Source of the DNA: Sphingopyxis sp. HIX
GTDB lineage: Bacteria > Pseudomonadota > Alphaproteobacteria > Sphingomonadales > Sphingomonadaceae
Length of the DNA stretch: 64,000 nt
Direction: 5' to 3'
Assembly (NCBI RefSeq): GCF_001468285.1
Contig: NZ_LNSB01000004.1
Span: 62,001-126,000 of the forward strand
In this document: positions 35,370-43,811 of the stretch, one piece after another
Numbering within the stretch: the stretch's first letter is position 1
Layout: each line of letters starts with the position of its first letter
The notes under the pieces: model-generated
The model's input: the letters and a program-made list of their open reading frames with translations, nothing else
The model's database searches: none
What the model was told of the DNA's origin: nothing
Position numbers and translations under genes: made by a program

Positions 35370-36299
35370 CTAATTCTTCAGCCCGATCTCGCGCAGCCGC
35401 TCCTGCAGATAGTCGTCGGCGGTGATCGGCGTCGGGTAGAGATTCGGGTGCGACGCGCTGACGCAGTTTTCCAGCGTCTCGATCGGATAGTCCGAGCGGA
35501 AGTGGAGGAAGAAGGGCATCGAATAGCGCGCGACGCTCGCGCGGCCTTCGTCGGGGTTGCGCACGCGGTGGGTGGTCGAGGGCAGGCGGTTGTTGGTCAG
35601 CCGCTGGAGCATGTCGCCGACATTGACCGCCATCGCGCCCGGCGGCGGGCTGACCGGGAGCCAGCTGCCGTCCTTGTCGAGGATCTCGAGCCCGGCTTCC
35701 TCGGCGCCGAGCAGCAAGGTGATCGTATTGATATCCTCATGCGCCTCGGCGCGGATGCCCTTCGCCGGGGCCTCGACCGGCGGATAATGAAGCAGGCGCA
35801 TCACGCTGTTGCCGTCCTTGACCGTGTCGTCGAAGAAATCGGGATCGAGCTTCAGATAGCGTGCGATGCCCGAGAGCAGGCGCCCGCCGACACGGTCGAA
35901 TTCGGCGAAGAGCTTGTCGTATGCGGTGCGGAAACCCGCGACCTCTGCCGGCCAGACATTGTTCGGTTGCTGCGCGGCGAGAGGATGGCCCGCGGGCAGG
36001 TCGCGGCCGACGTGCCAGAATTCCTTGAGGTCGACCTCCTTCGCGCCCTTGGCGATCTCGGTCCCGAAAGGCGTGTAGCCGCGGGCGCCGCCGCCGCCGG
36101 GGATATGATAGGCGCGCTTCTTGCCCTCATCGAGTGCGAAGAATTGCTTCGCCTTGTCCCACGCCTCGTCGATCAGGTCGGGGTCGATGCCATGGTCGGT
36201 GATCATCGCGAAGCCGAAGCGTTCGAACGACGCGCCGAACTCCTGCGCGAAGCGGTCGGCGGGAAGCGCCATGGAGATTACGGGGACGGCGGCGGTCAT
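35370..36299 (-). CDS. Isopenicillin N synthase-family Fe(II)/2OG oxygenase
   Basis: 309 residues from MTAAVPVISMALP. The 2OG-oxygenase core has the iron ligands HEDINT (His, Asp) and the distal His in STTHRVRNP, then the R-x-S in RYSMPFFL binding 2-oxoglutarate. The N-terminal domain (RFGFAMITDHGIDP) is that of isopenicillin-N-synthase-like and ethylene-forming enzymes. Many bacterial members have unknown small-molecule substrates. The 44-codon upstream extension is shadow sequence. Confidence 0.88.
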   Translation of the reverse strand: MTAAVPVISMALPADRFAQEFGASFERFGFAMITDHGIDPDLIDEAWDKAKQFFALDEGKKRAYHIPGGGGARGYTPFGTEIAKGAKEVDLKEFWHVGRDLPAGHPLAAQQPNNVWPAEVAGFRTAYDKLFAEFDRVGGRLLSGIARYLKLDPDFFDDTVKDGNSVMRLLHYPPVEAPAKGIRAEAHEDINTITLLLGAEEAGLEILDKDGSWLPVSPPPGAMAVNVGDMLQRLTNNRLPSTTHRVRNPDEGRASVARYSMPFFLHFRSDYPIETLENCVSASHPNLYPTPITADDYLQERLREIGLKN

Positions 36300-36429
36300 G
36301 TCTTCATTCCATCTGTCTGGGGCGGCGCCGGTGGCGCGCGTCATGCGATGCGATTTAGGCGCTGCGGCGGCGCGGTTAAAGGGAAAAAGGCGGTTCCGTC
36401 CCGCGCATCGCTCGGCTAGACCCGCGGCC

Positions 36430-36855
36430 ATGGCAAAACAATATTGGCTGATGAAATCCGAACCCGACGCCTATGCGTGGGAAACGCTGGTCAAGGACGG
36501 CAAGGGCATGTGGGACGGGGTGCGCAACCACACCGCCAAGCTCAACATGATGGCGATGAAGACCGGCGACGAGGCGCTCTTCTATCACAGCAATATCGGC
36601 AAGGAATGCGTCGGGATCATGGAGATCGTCGAGGAGCATTCGCCCGATCCGACCGCCGACGAAGGATCGCCTTGGGTCATCGTGCGCGTCGCGCCGGTGC
36701 GCGCGCTTGCCAACCCGGTGACGCTGGCGGCGATCAAGGCCGACCCCAAGCTCGCCGACATGGACCTCATTCGCCAGTCGCGGCTGTCGGTCGGGCGCGT
36801 CACGCCCGCCGAGTGGAAACATATATTGAAGAAGTCGGAAGAGCCCGAGGGCTGA
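36430..36855 (+). CDS. EVE domain protein
   Basis: 141-residue protein consisting of one EVE domain (PUA-like fold). Signatures: YWLMKSEPDAYAW, WDGVRNHTAKLNM and GDEALFYHSN. EVE domains bind modified bases in DNA or RNA. Function in this organism unknown. Divergent from the oxygenase gene, with 130 bp between. Confidence 0.92.
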   Translation: MAKQYWLMKSEPDAYAWETLVKDGKGMWDGVRNHTAKLNMMAMKTGDEALFYHSNIGKECVGIMEIVEEHSPDPTADEGSPWVIVRVAPVRALANPVTLAAIKADPKLADMDLIRQSRLSVGRVTPAEWKHILKKSEEPEG

Positions 36856-36858
36856 GGC

Positions 36859-37221
36859 TCAGCCCTTAAGGCGGCTCAGCGTCGCCTGCATATGCTGGGC
36901 GACCGACGGGTGGAGCGGCGACACGAATTCGCAGCCGAAGCCGATGCCCTCGTTGCGGCGGACCACCGCCTCGATCGCTTGCAGCCCGGGCAGGTTCACC
37001 CAGACGTGCATGCCGATGCGCAGCCGCGCGAAGGTGACGACGCGAAAGCCCGTCGCCGACAGGTCGAAAAGCTCGACGTCGAAGGGGTTGCACCCGGCCT
37101 CGCGCATGCGGGCGCGGCCGCCGACCTGCGTCCGTTCGTCGCGGCGCGTCTGGCCGCCATCCTTGATGGTGAAATTGGGCTGGTACGTCACGGTCCGCTG
37201 CGTCCCATAGAAGGTGGCCAT
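36859..37221 (-). CDS. PilZ domain protein
   Basis: 120 residues from MATFYGTQRTV. PilZ pattern: RRDERTQVGGRARM (arginine-rich c-di-GMP-binding start, here variant) and LFDLSATGFRVV, the DxSxxG part. Predicted c-di-GMP-responsive, soluble. Start chosen at the second ATG because no recognisable part of the domain lies before it. Confidence 0.8.
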   Translation of the reverse strand: MATFYGTQRTVTYQPNFTIKDGGQTRRDERTQVGGRARMREAGCNPFDVELFDLSATGFRVVTFARLRIGMHVWVNLPGLQAIEAVVRRNEGIGFGCEFVSPLHPSVAQHMQATLSRLKG

Positions 37222-37304
37222 AGAAGGTCGAGCCGCCACCCTAGGCGCCGATGCTTTCCGCGGCGTAAACGGACGTCGTAAATTTCTTTAATGATGGGGT
37301 TATT

Positions 37305-37321
37305 CGTCCCGCGGCGGGACG
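37305..37321 (-). terminator. Possible terminator hairpin
   Basis: CGTCCCGC-G-GCGGGACG, 8-bp arms, directly after the stop of the small lipoprotein-like gene. The single-base loop and lack of a T-run make it a palindrome first and a terminator only possibly. Confidence 0.35.
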
Positions 37322-37322
37322 C

Positions 37323-37505
37323 TTATTTGTCCCAGGGCGACTTTTCGGCGTCGCGGCTGCCGCCGCCGTGCGATTCTTCATAGGCGCGATCGGCGGCCCG
37401 GTCGGCCGCGACCATCACCCCCGCACCCATCATGCCGCAACCGACGAGGCCGAGGATGCTGAGGCAGCCGAGCCCCATCAGGATCGAACGGACGATATCG
37501 GTCAT
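37323..37505 (-). CDS. Small lipoprotein-like protein
   Basis: 60 residues. Hydrophobic stretch with lipobox-like LVGCG (Cys23) after a near-neutral N-terminus, so either lipoprotein or single-pass membrane. The remainder (ADRAADRAYEESHGGGSRDAEKS) is charged and glycine-rich. No family recognised; it is in a run of minus-strand genes. Confidence 0.6.
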   Translation of the reverse strand: MTDIVRSILMGLGCLSILGLVGCGMMGAGVMVAADRAADRAYEESHGGGSRDAEKSPWDK

Positions 37506-37563
37506 TGAAGGCGCCCCATGCTGAACATGCGAGCGGGATAGCGCGCCAAGGTAAATTTGAGGT

Positions 37564-37965
37564 TTACTCTGTGGGGCGAACGCGGCCGCGCCCTGCCTTC
37601 ACCGCGCTGCGCGCCTTCTTGGTGTCGACGCGCTTAGCCTTGGCCGCCTTGCTCGGCTTGGTCCTGATGCGCTTCTCGGGGCGGACGAGCGCCTGGTCGA
37701 CCAGCGCGTTCAGCCGCGCGCGGGCGTCGGCGCGGTTCGCTTCCTGCGTACGAAACTGGCGTGCGAGGATGATGAGTTCGCCGTCGCCGGTCATCTTGCT
37801 GCCCGCCAGCGTTTTCAAACGGCGATAGGCGTCGGGGGCCAGCCCGAGCGCGAAGACGTCGACGCGGAGCTGGCACGCGGTCGCGACCTTGTTGACATTC
37901 TGGCCGCCGGGCCCCGATCCGGCGAGGAATTTCTCGCTGATCGCGGCCTCGGGAATCTCAGCCAC
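37564..37965 (-). CDS. arfB: Peptidyl-tRNA hydrolase/ribosome rescue factor
   Basis: 133 residues from a GTG start (VAEIPEAAISEKF). The release-factor motif GPGGQNVNK carries the catalytic GGQ, and the basic C-terminal tail (KPSKAAKAKRVDTKKARSAVK) anchors in the empty mRNA channel. It frees stalled ribosomes without tmRNA. The GTG codon overlaps the pseudouridine synthase end by 8 bp, so translation is coupled. Confidence 0.9.
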   Translation of the reverse strand: MAEIPEAAISEKFLAGSGPGGQNVNKVATACQLRVDVFALGLAPDAYRRLKTLAGSKMTGDGELIILARQFRTQEANRADARARLNALVDQALVRPEKRIRTKPSKAAKAKRVDTKKARSAVKAGRGRVRPTE

Positions 37966-38641
37966 GCGTCGGCTCCGCGCCCTCGGGCGCGGCAAAACCC
38001 AGCGCGACGAAGCGTTCGGGAAAGGGCGCCTCGGCGATCACCGGCGGCTTTGCGTCGCGCGCGATTTCGAGGCGTTCGGCGTGGAGCAGGGTTTGCCCCT
38101 TGGGGCCGCCGCGGCCGTAGACAGGGTCGCCGAGGATCGGGAAACCCAGCCCTTCGAGCGCATGGACGCGCAGCTGGTGGGTGCGGCCGGTTTCGGGGCG
38201 GAAGCGGATGAGCGTGCAGGCGCCGACGGTCGCGAGCACCTCCCAATGCGAGCGCGCGGGCTTGCCGCCGGGGTCGCCCGCCATCCGCCAGCCGGCCTCG
38301 CGCGTCGAGCGCTTCGCAAGCGGCAGGTCGATCGTGCCGCTAGGCTCCTGCGGGATGCCGTCGAGGACCGCGAGATAGGACTTCTTCGCCTCGCGCCCCT
38401 CGAAGGCGGCGCCGAAGCGCTTGTGCGCCTTGGGATTGCGCGCGAGCAGCAGACAGCCTGAGGTGTCGCGGTCGAGCCGGTGCACCGCGAGCGGCCAGCG
38501 CTGGAAACCGAAGCGCAGCGAATCGAGATGGTTTTCGAGGCTGAGACCGCCGTCGCGCGGCGGATCGACCGGCAGGCCGGCGGGCTTGTCGAGGACGATC
38601 GCCTCGCCGTCGAGGAAAAGGATGCGGTCGGTGAGCAGCAT
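37958..38641 (-). CDS. RluA-family pseudouridine synthase
   Basis: 227 residues from MLLTDRILFLDGEAI. The catalytic motif HRLDRDTSG (about 53-61, Asp nucleophile) and the C-terminal RTHQLRVHALEG are clear. Modifies uridines in rRNA or tRNA; the exact site is not predictable. No S4 domain, as in the shorter RluA type. Overlaps arfB downstream. Confidence 0.9.
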   Translation of the reverse strand: MLLTDRILFLDGEAIVLDKPAGLPVDPPRDGGLSLENHLDSLRFGFQRWPLAVHRLDRDTSGCLLLARNPKAHKRFGAAFEGREAKKSYLAVLDGIPQEPSGTIDLPLAKRSTREAGWRMAGDPGGKPARSHWEVLATVGACTLIRFRPETGRTHQLRVHALEGLGFPILGDPVYGRGGPKGQTLLHAERLEIARDAKPPVIAEAPFPERFVALGFAAPEGAEPTRG

Positions 38642-38666
38642 CGGCGGCCTATAGGCCGCGCGCGGC

Positions 38667-39467
38667 TCAGCCGAAAGAATAAACGTCCATGCCGAGCAGG
38701 CCGTAGGTCGTGCTGGCGTGGAGGCGTTCCGCCGCGAAGGGCGAGCCGCCCGCGCCCATGGCGACGAACAGCGGCAGGATATGGTCCATCGTCGGATGAT
38801 TGTCCTCGCCGTGCGGCGCAAGCTCGACCGCGTGGAGCACATCATCGACCGCGCCCGCCGCCATGCGCTCGGCGACCCAGTCGGTGAAATCGCTGACCCA
38901 CGCCGGCGCGGGGGCGTCGATCGGCAGGCGCGAGGAAAAGAGCGCGCGGAGGTTGTGGGTGATGCTGCCCGACCCGACGATCAGCACGCCGTCGTCGCGC
39001 AAGGGGGCGAGCGCCTGGCCGAGAGCATAATGCCATTCGGGCGGGGCGTTCGACGCGATCGAGAGCTGGGCGACGGGGATGTCGGCGTCCGGGTAGACGA
39101 GCGACAGCGGTACCCACGCGCCATGGTCGAGCCCGCGGTCGGGATCGGCGGTGACCTTCAGGCCGTGTGCGCCGAGCAGCTCGACGATCTGCGCCGCGAG
39201 CGCCGGATCGCCGGGCGCGGGATAGCGCATCGCGAAGAGTTCGTCGGGAAAGCCGCCGAAGTCGTGGATCGTCGACGGATTGGGCGAGGCGGTCACGGTG
39301 GCCCGGCCGTCCTGATAGGCCGCATCATGATGCGCCGACACCATCAGGATCGCGCGCGGGCGCGGCAATTGGGCACCCAGCCCGGCGAGGAAGTCCCGCG
39401 CCGGGCTGGGCTCGAGCGCCATCATCGGCGAGCCGTGCGAAACGAAAAGGCTCGGGAGACGGCGCAT
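38667..39467 (-). CDS. DODA-type extradiol aromatic ring-opening dioxygenase
   Basis: 266 residues of the LigB-like class III dioxygenase family, close in pattern to YgiD/DODA. Metal ligands are recognisable in SHGSPMMA (His12), HHDAAY, and the loop GSGSITHNL. The substrate is a catecholic compound or L-DOPA in known relatives. It follows azoR by 4 bp and shares its transcript, suggesting quinone/catechol metabolism. Confidence 0.88.
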   Translation of the reverse strand: MRRLPSLFVSHGSPMMALEPSPARDFLAGLGAQLPRPRAILMVSAHHDAAYQDGRATVTASPNPSTIHDFGGFPDELFAMRYPAPGDPALAAQIVELLGAHGLKVTADPDRGLDHGAWVPLSLVYPDADIPVAQLSIASNAPPEWHYALGQALAPLRDDGVLIVGSGSITHNLRALFSSRLPIDAPAPAWVSDFTDWVAERMAAGAVDDVLHAVELAPHGEDNHPTMDHILPLFVAMGAGGSPFAAERLHASTTYGLLGMDVYSFG

Positions 39468-39471
39468 CGGA

Positions 39472-40068
39472 TCAGGCCGCCTGCTGCAGCGCGTCGATCG
39501 ATGCGGTCGCGCGGGCGATCGCTTCGCCGTCCATCATCTGCTGGCCGGCGTCGATGATCGACACGTCGGTGATGCCGACGAAGCCGAGGACGTGGCGCAG
39601 ATAACCGGTGGCGAAATCATAGTCGCTGCCGACGGGCACGCCGCCCGAGGCGACGACCAGATAGGCCTTCTTGCCCTTGAGCAGGCCCTCGGGGCCGGTC
39701 TCGGTGTAGCGGAAGGTGCGGCGGGCGCGGGCGATCAGGTCGACCCAGGCCTTGAGCGACGCGGGGATCGCGAAATTATAGACGGGCACGCCGATGACGA
39801 TCGTGTCGGCGGCTTCGAGCTCGGCGATCAGCTCGTCCGAGGCGGCGAGCGTGGCGCGCTGGTCGTCGCTGCGCTCGCTATCGTCGGTGAAATTGGCGCC
39901 GACCCAGGCTTCGGTGAGCAGCGTGGGCGGGGTGAGCGCCAAGTCGCGCTGGGTTACCGCGGCGCCATAGCCCTGTTCGACAAGGCGGGCGACGAGCTGG
40001 TCGGTCAGCTGGCGGGTGGTCGAGCCGGCGTTGCGGGCCGAGGCGTCGATGCGAAGAATATGGGACAT
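39472..40068 (-). CDS. azoR: FMN-dependent NADH-azoreductase
   Basis: 198 residues from MSHILRIDASARNAGSTT. Flavodoxin-like, with GVPVYNFAIPASLKAWVD and the phosphate-binding start typical of AzoR. Reduces quinones and azo compounds with NADH. In a minus-strand group pirin, azoR, dioxygenase; the divergent LysR gene is the likely regulator of pirin and probably of azoR. Confidence 0.92.
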   Translation of the reverse strand: MSHILRIDASARNAGSTTRQLTDQLVARLVEQGYGAAVTQRDLALTPPTLLTEAWVGANFTDDSERSDDQRATLAASDELIAELEAADTIVIGVPVYNFAIPASLKAWVDLIARARRTFRYTETGPEGLLKGKKAYLVVASGGVPVGSDYDFATGYLRHVLGFVGITDVSIIDAGQQMMDGEAIARATASIDALQQAA

Positions 40069-40105
40069 GAGCTTACTCCTTTGGACTTGAACGGGAAGGA
40101 AGGGG

Positions 40106-40193
40106 GTGCCGCGAGTTCGGGGATCGGGGGGAAGGGTGAACTCGCGGCACAAGGTGGGCCGCCGCCGTCAGGGAGGAGAAGGGGCGGCGGCCC
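40106..40193 (-). terminator. Two hairpins between pirin and azoR genes
   Basis: GTGCCGCGAGTTC with its complement at 40138-40150 and GGGCCGCCGCC with its complement at 40183-40193 form two stable stems in the spacer. Without T-runs they may be terminators, mRNA stabilisers or a processing signal separating pirin from azoR. Confidence 0.4.
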
Positions 40194-40206
40194 GGGGGGG
40201 CTTCGT

Positions 40207-40902
40207 CTAGAGGCTGTCGACCAGCACCAGTTCGGCGTCGTCGATCGCCTCGACCTCGATGCGATCCAAATCGCGGATAGCGATGCCGTCGCGCGGATCG
40301 GCATCCTCGCCATTGACGCGGATGCGGCCCTTGGCGGCGACCAGATAGGCGTGGCGCCCGGTGCCGAGGTCGTAGGCGACCTTCTCGCCGGCGTTTACCG
40401 TCGCCGCCGCCACGCGGGCGTCGGCGCGGATCGGCAGCGCGTCATCGCCTTCGATCCCGCTCGCCAGCGTCACGAACTGGCCCGAACGGTCGGCCTTGGG
40501 AAACTGGCGCGCGCCCCAGCCCGGATTGCCGCCCTCGCGGTCGGGAATGATCCAGATCTGGAACAGCGTGGTTTCCTCATCCTCGAGGTTGAACTCGCTG
40601 TGCGTCACGCCGGTGCCCGCGCTCATCACCTGGACATCGCCCGCCGCGGTGCGGCCGCTGTTGCCCATCGAGTCGCGATGGGTGATCGCGCCGCTACGGA
40701 CATAGGTGATGATTTCCATGTCGCGGTGCGGGTGCGGGGGGAAACCCGCCTGCGCCGCGATGGCATCGTCGTTCCACACGCGCAGCGCGCCCCAGCCCAT
40801 GCGCTTCGGGTCATGGTAGCTGGCGAAGGAGAAATGATGGCGGGCATCGAGCCAGCCGTGGTTGGCGTGGCCGAGGCTGTCGAATTTGCGGATGTCGATC
40901 AT
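40207..40902 (-). CDS. Pirin family protein (quercetinase-like)
   Basis: 231 residues from MIDIRKFDSLGHANHG, a bicupin. The metal-binding histidines are in PPHPHRDMEIITYV and HSEFN. Members dioxygenate flavonols or act as redox sensors. Near the azoreductase and dioxygenase genes the role fits phenolic or quinone stress. The upstream 41-codon extension covers the operator and is rejected. Confidence 0.9.
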   Translation of the reverse strand: MIDIRKFDSLGHANHGWLDARHHFSFASYHDPKRMGWGALRVWNDDAIAAQAGFPPHPHRDMEIITYVRSGAITHRDSMGNSGRTAAGDVQVMSAGTGVTHSEFNLEDEETTLFQIWIIPDREGGNPGWGARQFPKADRSGQFVTLASGIEGDDALPIRADARVAAATVNAGEKVAYDLGTGRHAYLVAAKGRIRVNGEDADPRDGIAIRDLDRIEVEAIDDAELVLVDSL

Positions 40903-41004
40903 GGCGTCGTCCTTTCGTATCGTGTCGATTGTCACGCCCATCGTGGATGGGGCTGAGCTGTTGGGGACAAGATAGCGATGGCGATTGTTTCTAAAATAGC
41001 GTAG

Positions 41005-41025
41005 ATGGAAATGGATCGTTTCCAT
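41005..41025. promoter_or_regulatory. LysR-type operator between pirin and lysR genes
   Basis: ATGGAAA-TGGATCG-TTTCCAT, perfect 7-bp arms, within the 134-bp gap between divergent pirin and LysR genes. It lies about 12 bp before the LysR start, where an autoregulated LysR protein could bind. Confidence 0.6.
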
Positions 41026-41036
41026 TTGGAGTATGT

Positions 41037-41975
41037 ATGGCGCTTCCCGATTATGAAGGCTGGGCCTGTTTCGCCGCCGTCGCCGACAGCGGCAGCTTCA
41101 CCGCCGCCGCGGCCAGTCTGGGCTTGTCGAAGGCAAGCGTATCGAAGGCGGTGACGCGGCTCGAGGCGTCGCTGGGCATCACCTTGCTGCATAGGAGTTC
41201 GCGCACGGTCACCGTGTCGACCGCGGGGGCGGGGCTGCTCGGCGAGGCGCATGCGATGGTCGCGGCGGCGACCGCGGCCACCGAAGCAGCGCGCGGCGAC
41301 CGCGTCGACCTGGCGGGGCCGATCCGGCTCGCGGCGCCGATGAGCTTCGGGATCAAGGTGCTCGGCCACCCGCTCGCCTCCTTCCTCGAAATGCATCCGG
41401 CGGTCGAGATCGAGGTGATGCTGAGCGACGCGCGCCACGACCTGGTCGGCGAAGGGATCGACCTGGGGCTGCGCATCGCGAGCATGGAGGATTCGAGCCT
41501 GCTCGCGCGGACGATCGCGCCGGTCGCGGCGTCGGTGATCGCGAGCCCCGCCTATCTGGAGAAGCACGGCACCCCGCGCCACCCGCTCGACCTCGGCCGC
41601 CACCGGCTGATCGGCTATGGCCACCGCGAAAAGGCGATGCCGCTGCGCTTCCACCGCGCGGGCGAAGAAGCGACGGTGATCCCGACCGGGCCGCTCTTTA
41701 CCAACAATGGCGATGTCATGATCCCGCTGCTGATCGCGGGGGGCGGGATTGCGGTGCTGCCCGATTTCATCTCGGCCGAGGCGCTGGAGACGGGCGCGGT
41801 GGTGCGCATCCTGACCGACTGGTCGCTGCCGCAAGCCTATCTTCACCTTCTTTCGCCACCATCGCGGCTGCGCCCCGCGCGGGTGAAGGCTTTGTCGGAC
41901 CATCTGGTCGATACGCTCAAACGCTCGTGCACCGGCGCGCACGCCCAGCATCTGGCGCTCGGTACGGGCGTCTAG
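41037..41975 (+). CDS. LysR-family regulator (divergent to pirin/azoR)
   Basis: 312 residues. Winged helix-turn-helix (AVADSGSFTAAAASLGLSKAS, SKAVTRLEASLG) at about 12-55, then a C-terminal effector domain. Pattern (GPIRLAAPMSFG) matches the subgroup that often pairs with azoR or pirin genes. Likely responds to quinone-like electrophiles; no cysteine switch is clear. Confidence 0.92.
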   Translation: MALPDYEGWACFAAVADSGSFTAAAASLGLSKASVSKAVTRLEASLGITLLHRSSRTVTVSTAGAGLLGEAHAMVAAATAATEAARGDRVDLAGPIRLAAPMSFGIKVLGHPLASFLEMHPAVEIEVMLSDARHDLVGEGIDLGLRIASMEDSSLLARTIAPVAASVIASPAYLEKHGTPRHPLDLGRHRLIGYGHREKAMPLRFHRAGEEATVIPTGPLFTNNGDVMIPLLIAGGGIAVLPDFISAEALETGAVVRILTDWSLPQAYLHLLSPPSRLRPARVKALSDHLVDTLKRSCTGAHAQHLALGTGV

Positions 41976-41994
41976 AAGGTTAAGACTGTGGCAT

Positions 41995-42019
41995 GGAATC
42001 CCCGCGACTCGCGGATTCC
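41995..42019. other. Hairpin between lysR and ctrA
   Basis: GGAATCC-CCGCGACTCGC-GGATTCC with an inner CGCG/CGCG pairing. It may end the LysR transcript or form part of the ctrA promoter region; no T-run. Confidence 0.35.
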
Positions 42020-42025
42020 TGCGGG

Positions 42026-42040
42026 TTAAATCAAAATTAA
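42026..42040 (+). promoter_or_regulatory. CtrA-binding box upstream of ctrA
   Basis: TTAA-ATCAAAA-TTAA: two TTAA half-sites with exactly 7 bases between, the CtrA box. It lies about 130 bp before the ctrA ATG, consistent with autoregulation as in Caulobacter, though position relative to a promoter is not determined. Confidence 0.75.
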
Positions 42041-42169
42041 CCTTTTCCCTTCATTGCTTTCATGGTTAATGTTCCGGCAGTCCCGCAACAGGGGTTCCGT
42101 CGGCGCATCACGCAGGTGATCAGGCGACGGGTCGCGGGGTCATCGTGGGAAACAATCAAGGGGTGCCCA

Positions 42170-42877
42170 ATGCGCGTATTGCTGATCGAGGACGAGCCGA
42201 CGACCGCCAAGGCGATCGACACGATGCTCACGACCGAGGGCTTCAACGTCTACACCACCGACTTGGGGGAAGAGGGCTTGGATCTCGGCAAGCTCTACGA
42301 TTACGACATCATCCTGCTCGACCTGAACCTGCCCGACATGCACGGTTACGACGTGCTGAAGAAGCTGCGCACCGCCAAGGTGCAGACGCCGGTGCTGATC
42401 CTGTCGGGCATTTCCGAGATGGACTCGAAGGTGCGCTCGTTCGGCTTTGGCGCCGACGATTATGTCACCAAGCCGTTCCATCGCGACGAACTGGTCGCCC
42501 GCATCCATGCGGTGGTCCGCCGCTCGAAGGGTCACAGCCAGAGCGTGATCAAGACGGGCAAGCTGGCGGTCAATCTCGACACCAAGACGGTCGAGGTCGA
42601 TTCGACGCGCGTGCATCTGACCGGCAAGGAATATCAGATGCTCGAGCTGCTGAGCCTCCGCAAGGGCACAACGCTCACCAAGGAAATGTTCCTGAACCAC
42701 CTCTATGGCGGCATGGACGAGCCCGAGCTCAAGATCATCGACGTCTTCATCTGCAAGCTGCGCAAGAAGCTCGCGCTGGCGTGCGGCGGCGAAAACTACA
42801 TCGAGACCGTCTGGGGCCGCGGCTATGTGCTGCGCGACATCGACGAAGAAGGAAATGAAGTGCGCCGCGTCGCCTGA
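42170..42877 (+). CDS. ctrA: Cell-cycle response regulator CtrA
   Basis: 235-residue OmpR-type response regulator controlling cell division, flagella and DNA replication in alphaproteobacteria. Receiver domain 1-120 (phospho-Asp51 in LLDLNLPDM, Lys in VTKPFHRDE), then winged-helix DNA-binding domain ([28 protein letters not shown]). The end (RRVA) has the small hydrophobic tail seen in CtrA proteins degraded by ClpXP. The frame opens 36 codons earlier, but [10 protein letters not shown] is the conserved start. A good terminator follows. Confidence 0.97.
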   Translation: MRVLLIEDEPTTAKAIDTMLTTEGFNVYTTDLGEEGLDLGKLYDYDIILLDLNLPDMHGYDVLKKLRTAKVQTPVLILSGISEMDSKVRSFGFGADDYVTKPFHRDELVARIHAVVRRSKGHSQSVIKTGKLAVNLDTKTVEVDSTRVHLTGKEYQMLELLSLRKGTTLTKEMFLNHLYGGMDEPELKIIDVFICKLRKKLALACGGENYIETVWGRGYVLRDIDEEGNEVRRVA

Positions 42878-42914
42878 CGCCCGGCGCCTTTTTCACAAGT
42901 TACACACGGGGGAG

Positions 42915-42943
42915 CCGGCGCGGAGCGATCCGCGCCGGTTTTC
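42915..42943 (+). terminator. Intrinsic terminator of ctrA
   Basis: Perfect 10-bp stem CCGGCGCGGA-GCGA-TCCGCGCCGG followed by TTTT, 38 bp after the ctrA stop. Confidence 0.85.
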
Positions 42944-42962
42944 CGTTGTCCGATGTGCGAAA

Positions 42963-43118
42963 TCAGGAAATCGAATATTGGGCGTCTTCCTGAAGGCCGT
43001 TGCTGATCGGTCCGCCGGCTGTCGCGCGCGAGGGAATGACCGACCGGATGGCGGGTGTGCGCCAGGCCTTGTGCTCGCGCGGCCGGGCAGTCGGCTTGCT
43101 GTTTCGGTCCTTGGGCAT
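42963..43118 (-). CDS. Putative small protein of 51 residues
   Basis: MPKDRNSKPTARPREHKAWR opens a 51-residue frame ending DAQYSIS, in the otherwise empty gap after ctrA. A GGAG site lies about 7 bases before the ATG and a perfect TTGACA hexamer at 43172-43177. The stretch KAWRTPAIRSVIP followed by a Thr/Gly-rich segment recalls leader peptides with a W-x-x-P-x-I motif. No modifying enzymes are nearby. Could also be a regulatory or spurious ORF. Confidence 0.4.
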   Translation of the reverse strand: MPKDRNSKPTARPREHKAWRTPAIRSVIPSRATAGGPISNGLQEDAQYSIS

Positions 43119-43195
43119 GGCGCGGGCTCCATCTTTGGGGGGAGGCAAAAAATGCCCCGACAACAACAATGTGTCAATGAAGCCCCTGTGGGGTC

Positions 43196-43630
43196 CTACC
43201 GCGTTCGCCAGTCGCTCTTGTGCGGATCGGTCGGCGTCGCCGCGCCGAGATGCAGACCCGGGCGCTTGGCGACGATCTTGGGCGGCGGGACGATGCGGAA
43301 CTCGACGCTCTGATCGGCCGACGGCACGCTGCCGCCGTGCGCGGTGCGCAGCTTGTCGATGTGGATTTCGCCGTCGGTCTCGATCCCGAACCTTTGGTCG
43401 CAGACCCAGCGGACCGTGCCCGCCATCGGCGGGTGGCCGGGCAGGTGAACGGTCAGCCGCTCGCCATTCTGCAGCGGGTGCGGCCCCTGGCCGCCGATAC
43501 CGGTTTGCGAGACGTTGCGCACCGTGACGTCGAAGCGGCCGAGGCGGCCGCTTTCGAGCGACGCCTTGACGAGCCGCGACTGGCGCGGCTGGCGCTGTTC
43601 GGAAGCAGAATTGTCTGCAGGATATGACAT
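43196..43630 (-). CDS. PilZ domain protein
   Basis: 144 residues from MSYPADNSASEQRQ. PilZ fold with RLVKASLESGRLGRFDVTVRN and VSQTGIGGQG replacing the usual DxSxxG; the RxxxR site is partly present in RQPRQSR. Probably binds c-di-GMP or is a degenerate PilZ domain. Frame extension upstream contains no conserved residues. Confidence 0.7.
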   Translation of the reverse strand: MSYPADNSASEQRQPRQSRLVKASLESGRLGRFDVTVRNVSQTGIGGQGPHPLQNGERLTVHLPGHPPMAGTVRWVCDQRFGIETDGEIHIDKLRTAHGGSVPSADQSVEFRIVPPPKIVAKRPGLHLGAATPTDPHKSDWRTR

Positions 43631-43772
43631 GCGCGACCCAATACAGGCCGCCCGGTTCCCACTCCGGGCGACGATATTGGTCCCGCCCATCGTCCTAAAG
43701 GCAGATGGTAAATATTCGGATAGCGGCACCGACGGCTCGTCTCATTTTTGGACGGGGGCGTCGCGGACAGGG

Positions 43773-43804
43773 AAAAGCCCCTCCCGTCGAGGGGAGGGGC
43801 TTTC
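43773..43804 (-). terminator. Intrinsic terminator of the secreted protein gene
   Basis: AAAGCCCCTCCC-CTCGAC-GGGAGGGGCTTTT on the minus strand, 8 bases after the stop of the 178-residue gene; long G-C stem followed by a short T-run. Bidirectional in principle. Confidence 0.75.
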
Positions 43805-43811
43805 CGGTTTT

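Noticed and set aside
42963..43118. Lasso peptide cluster around the small ORF
   Set aside because: No B-protein transglutaminase-like protease or C-protein cyclase gene is within the window, so no cluster can be claimed.
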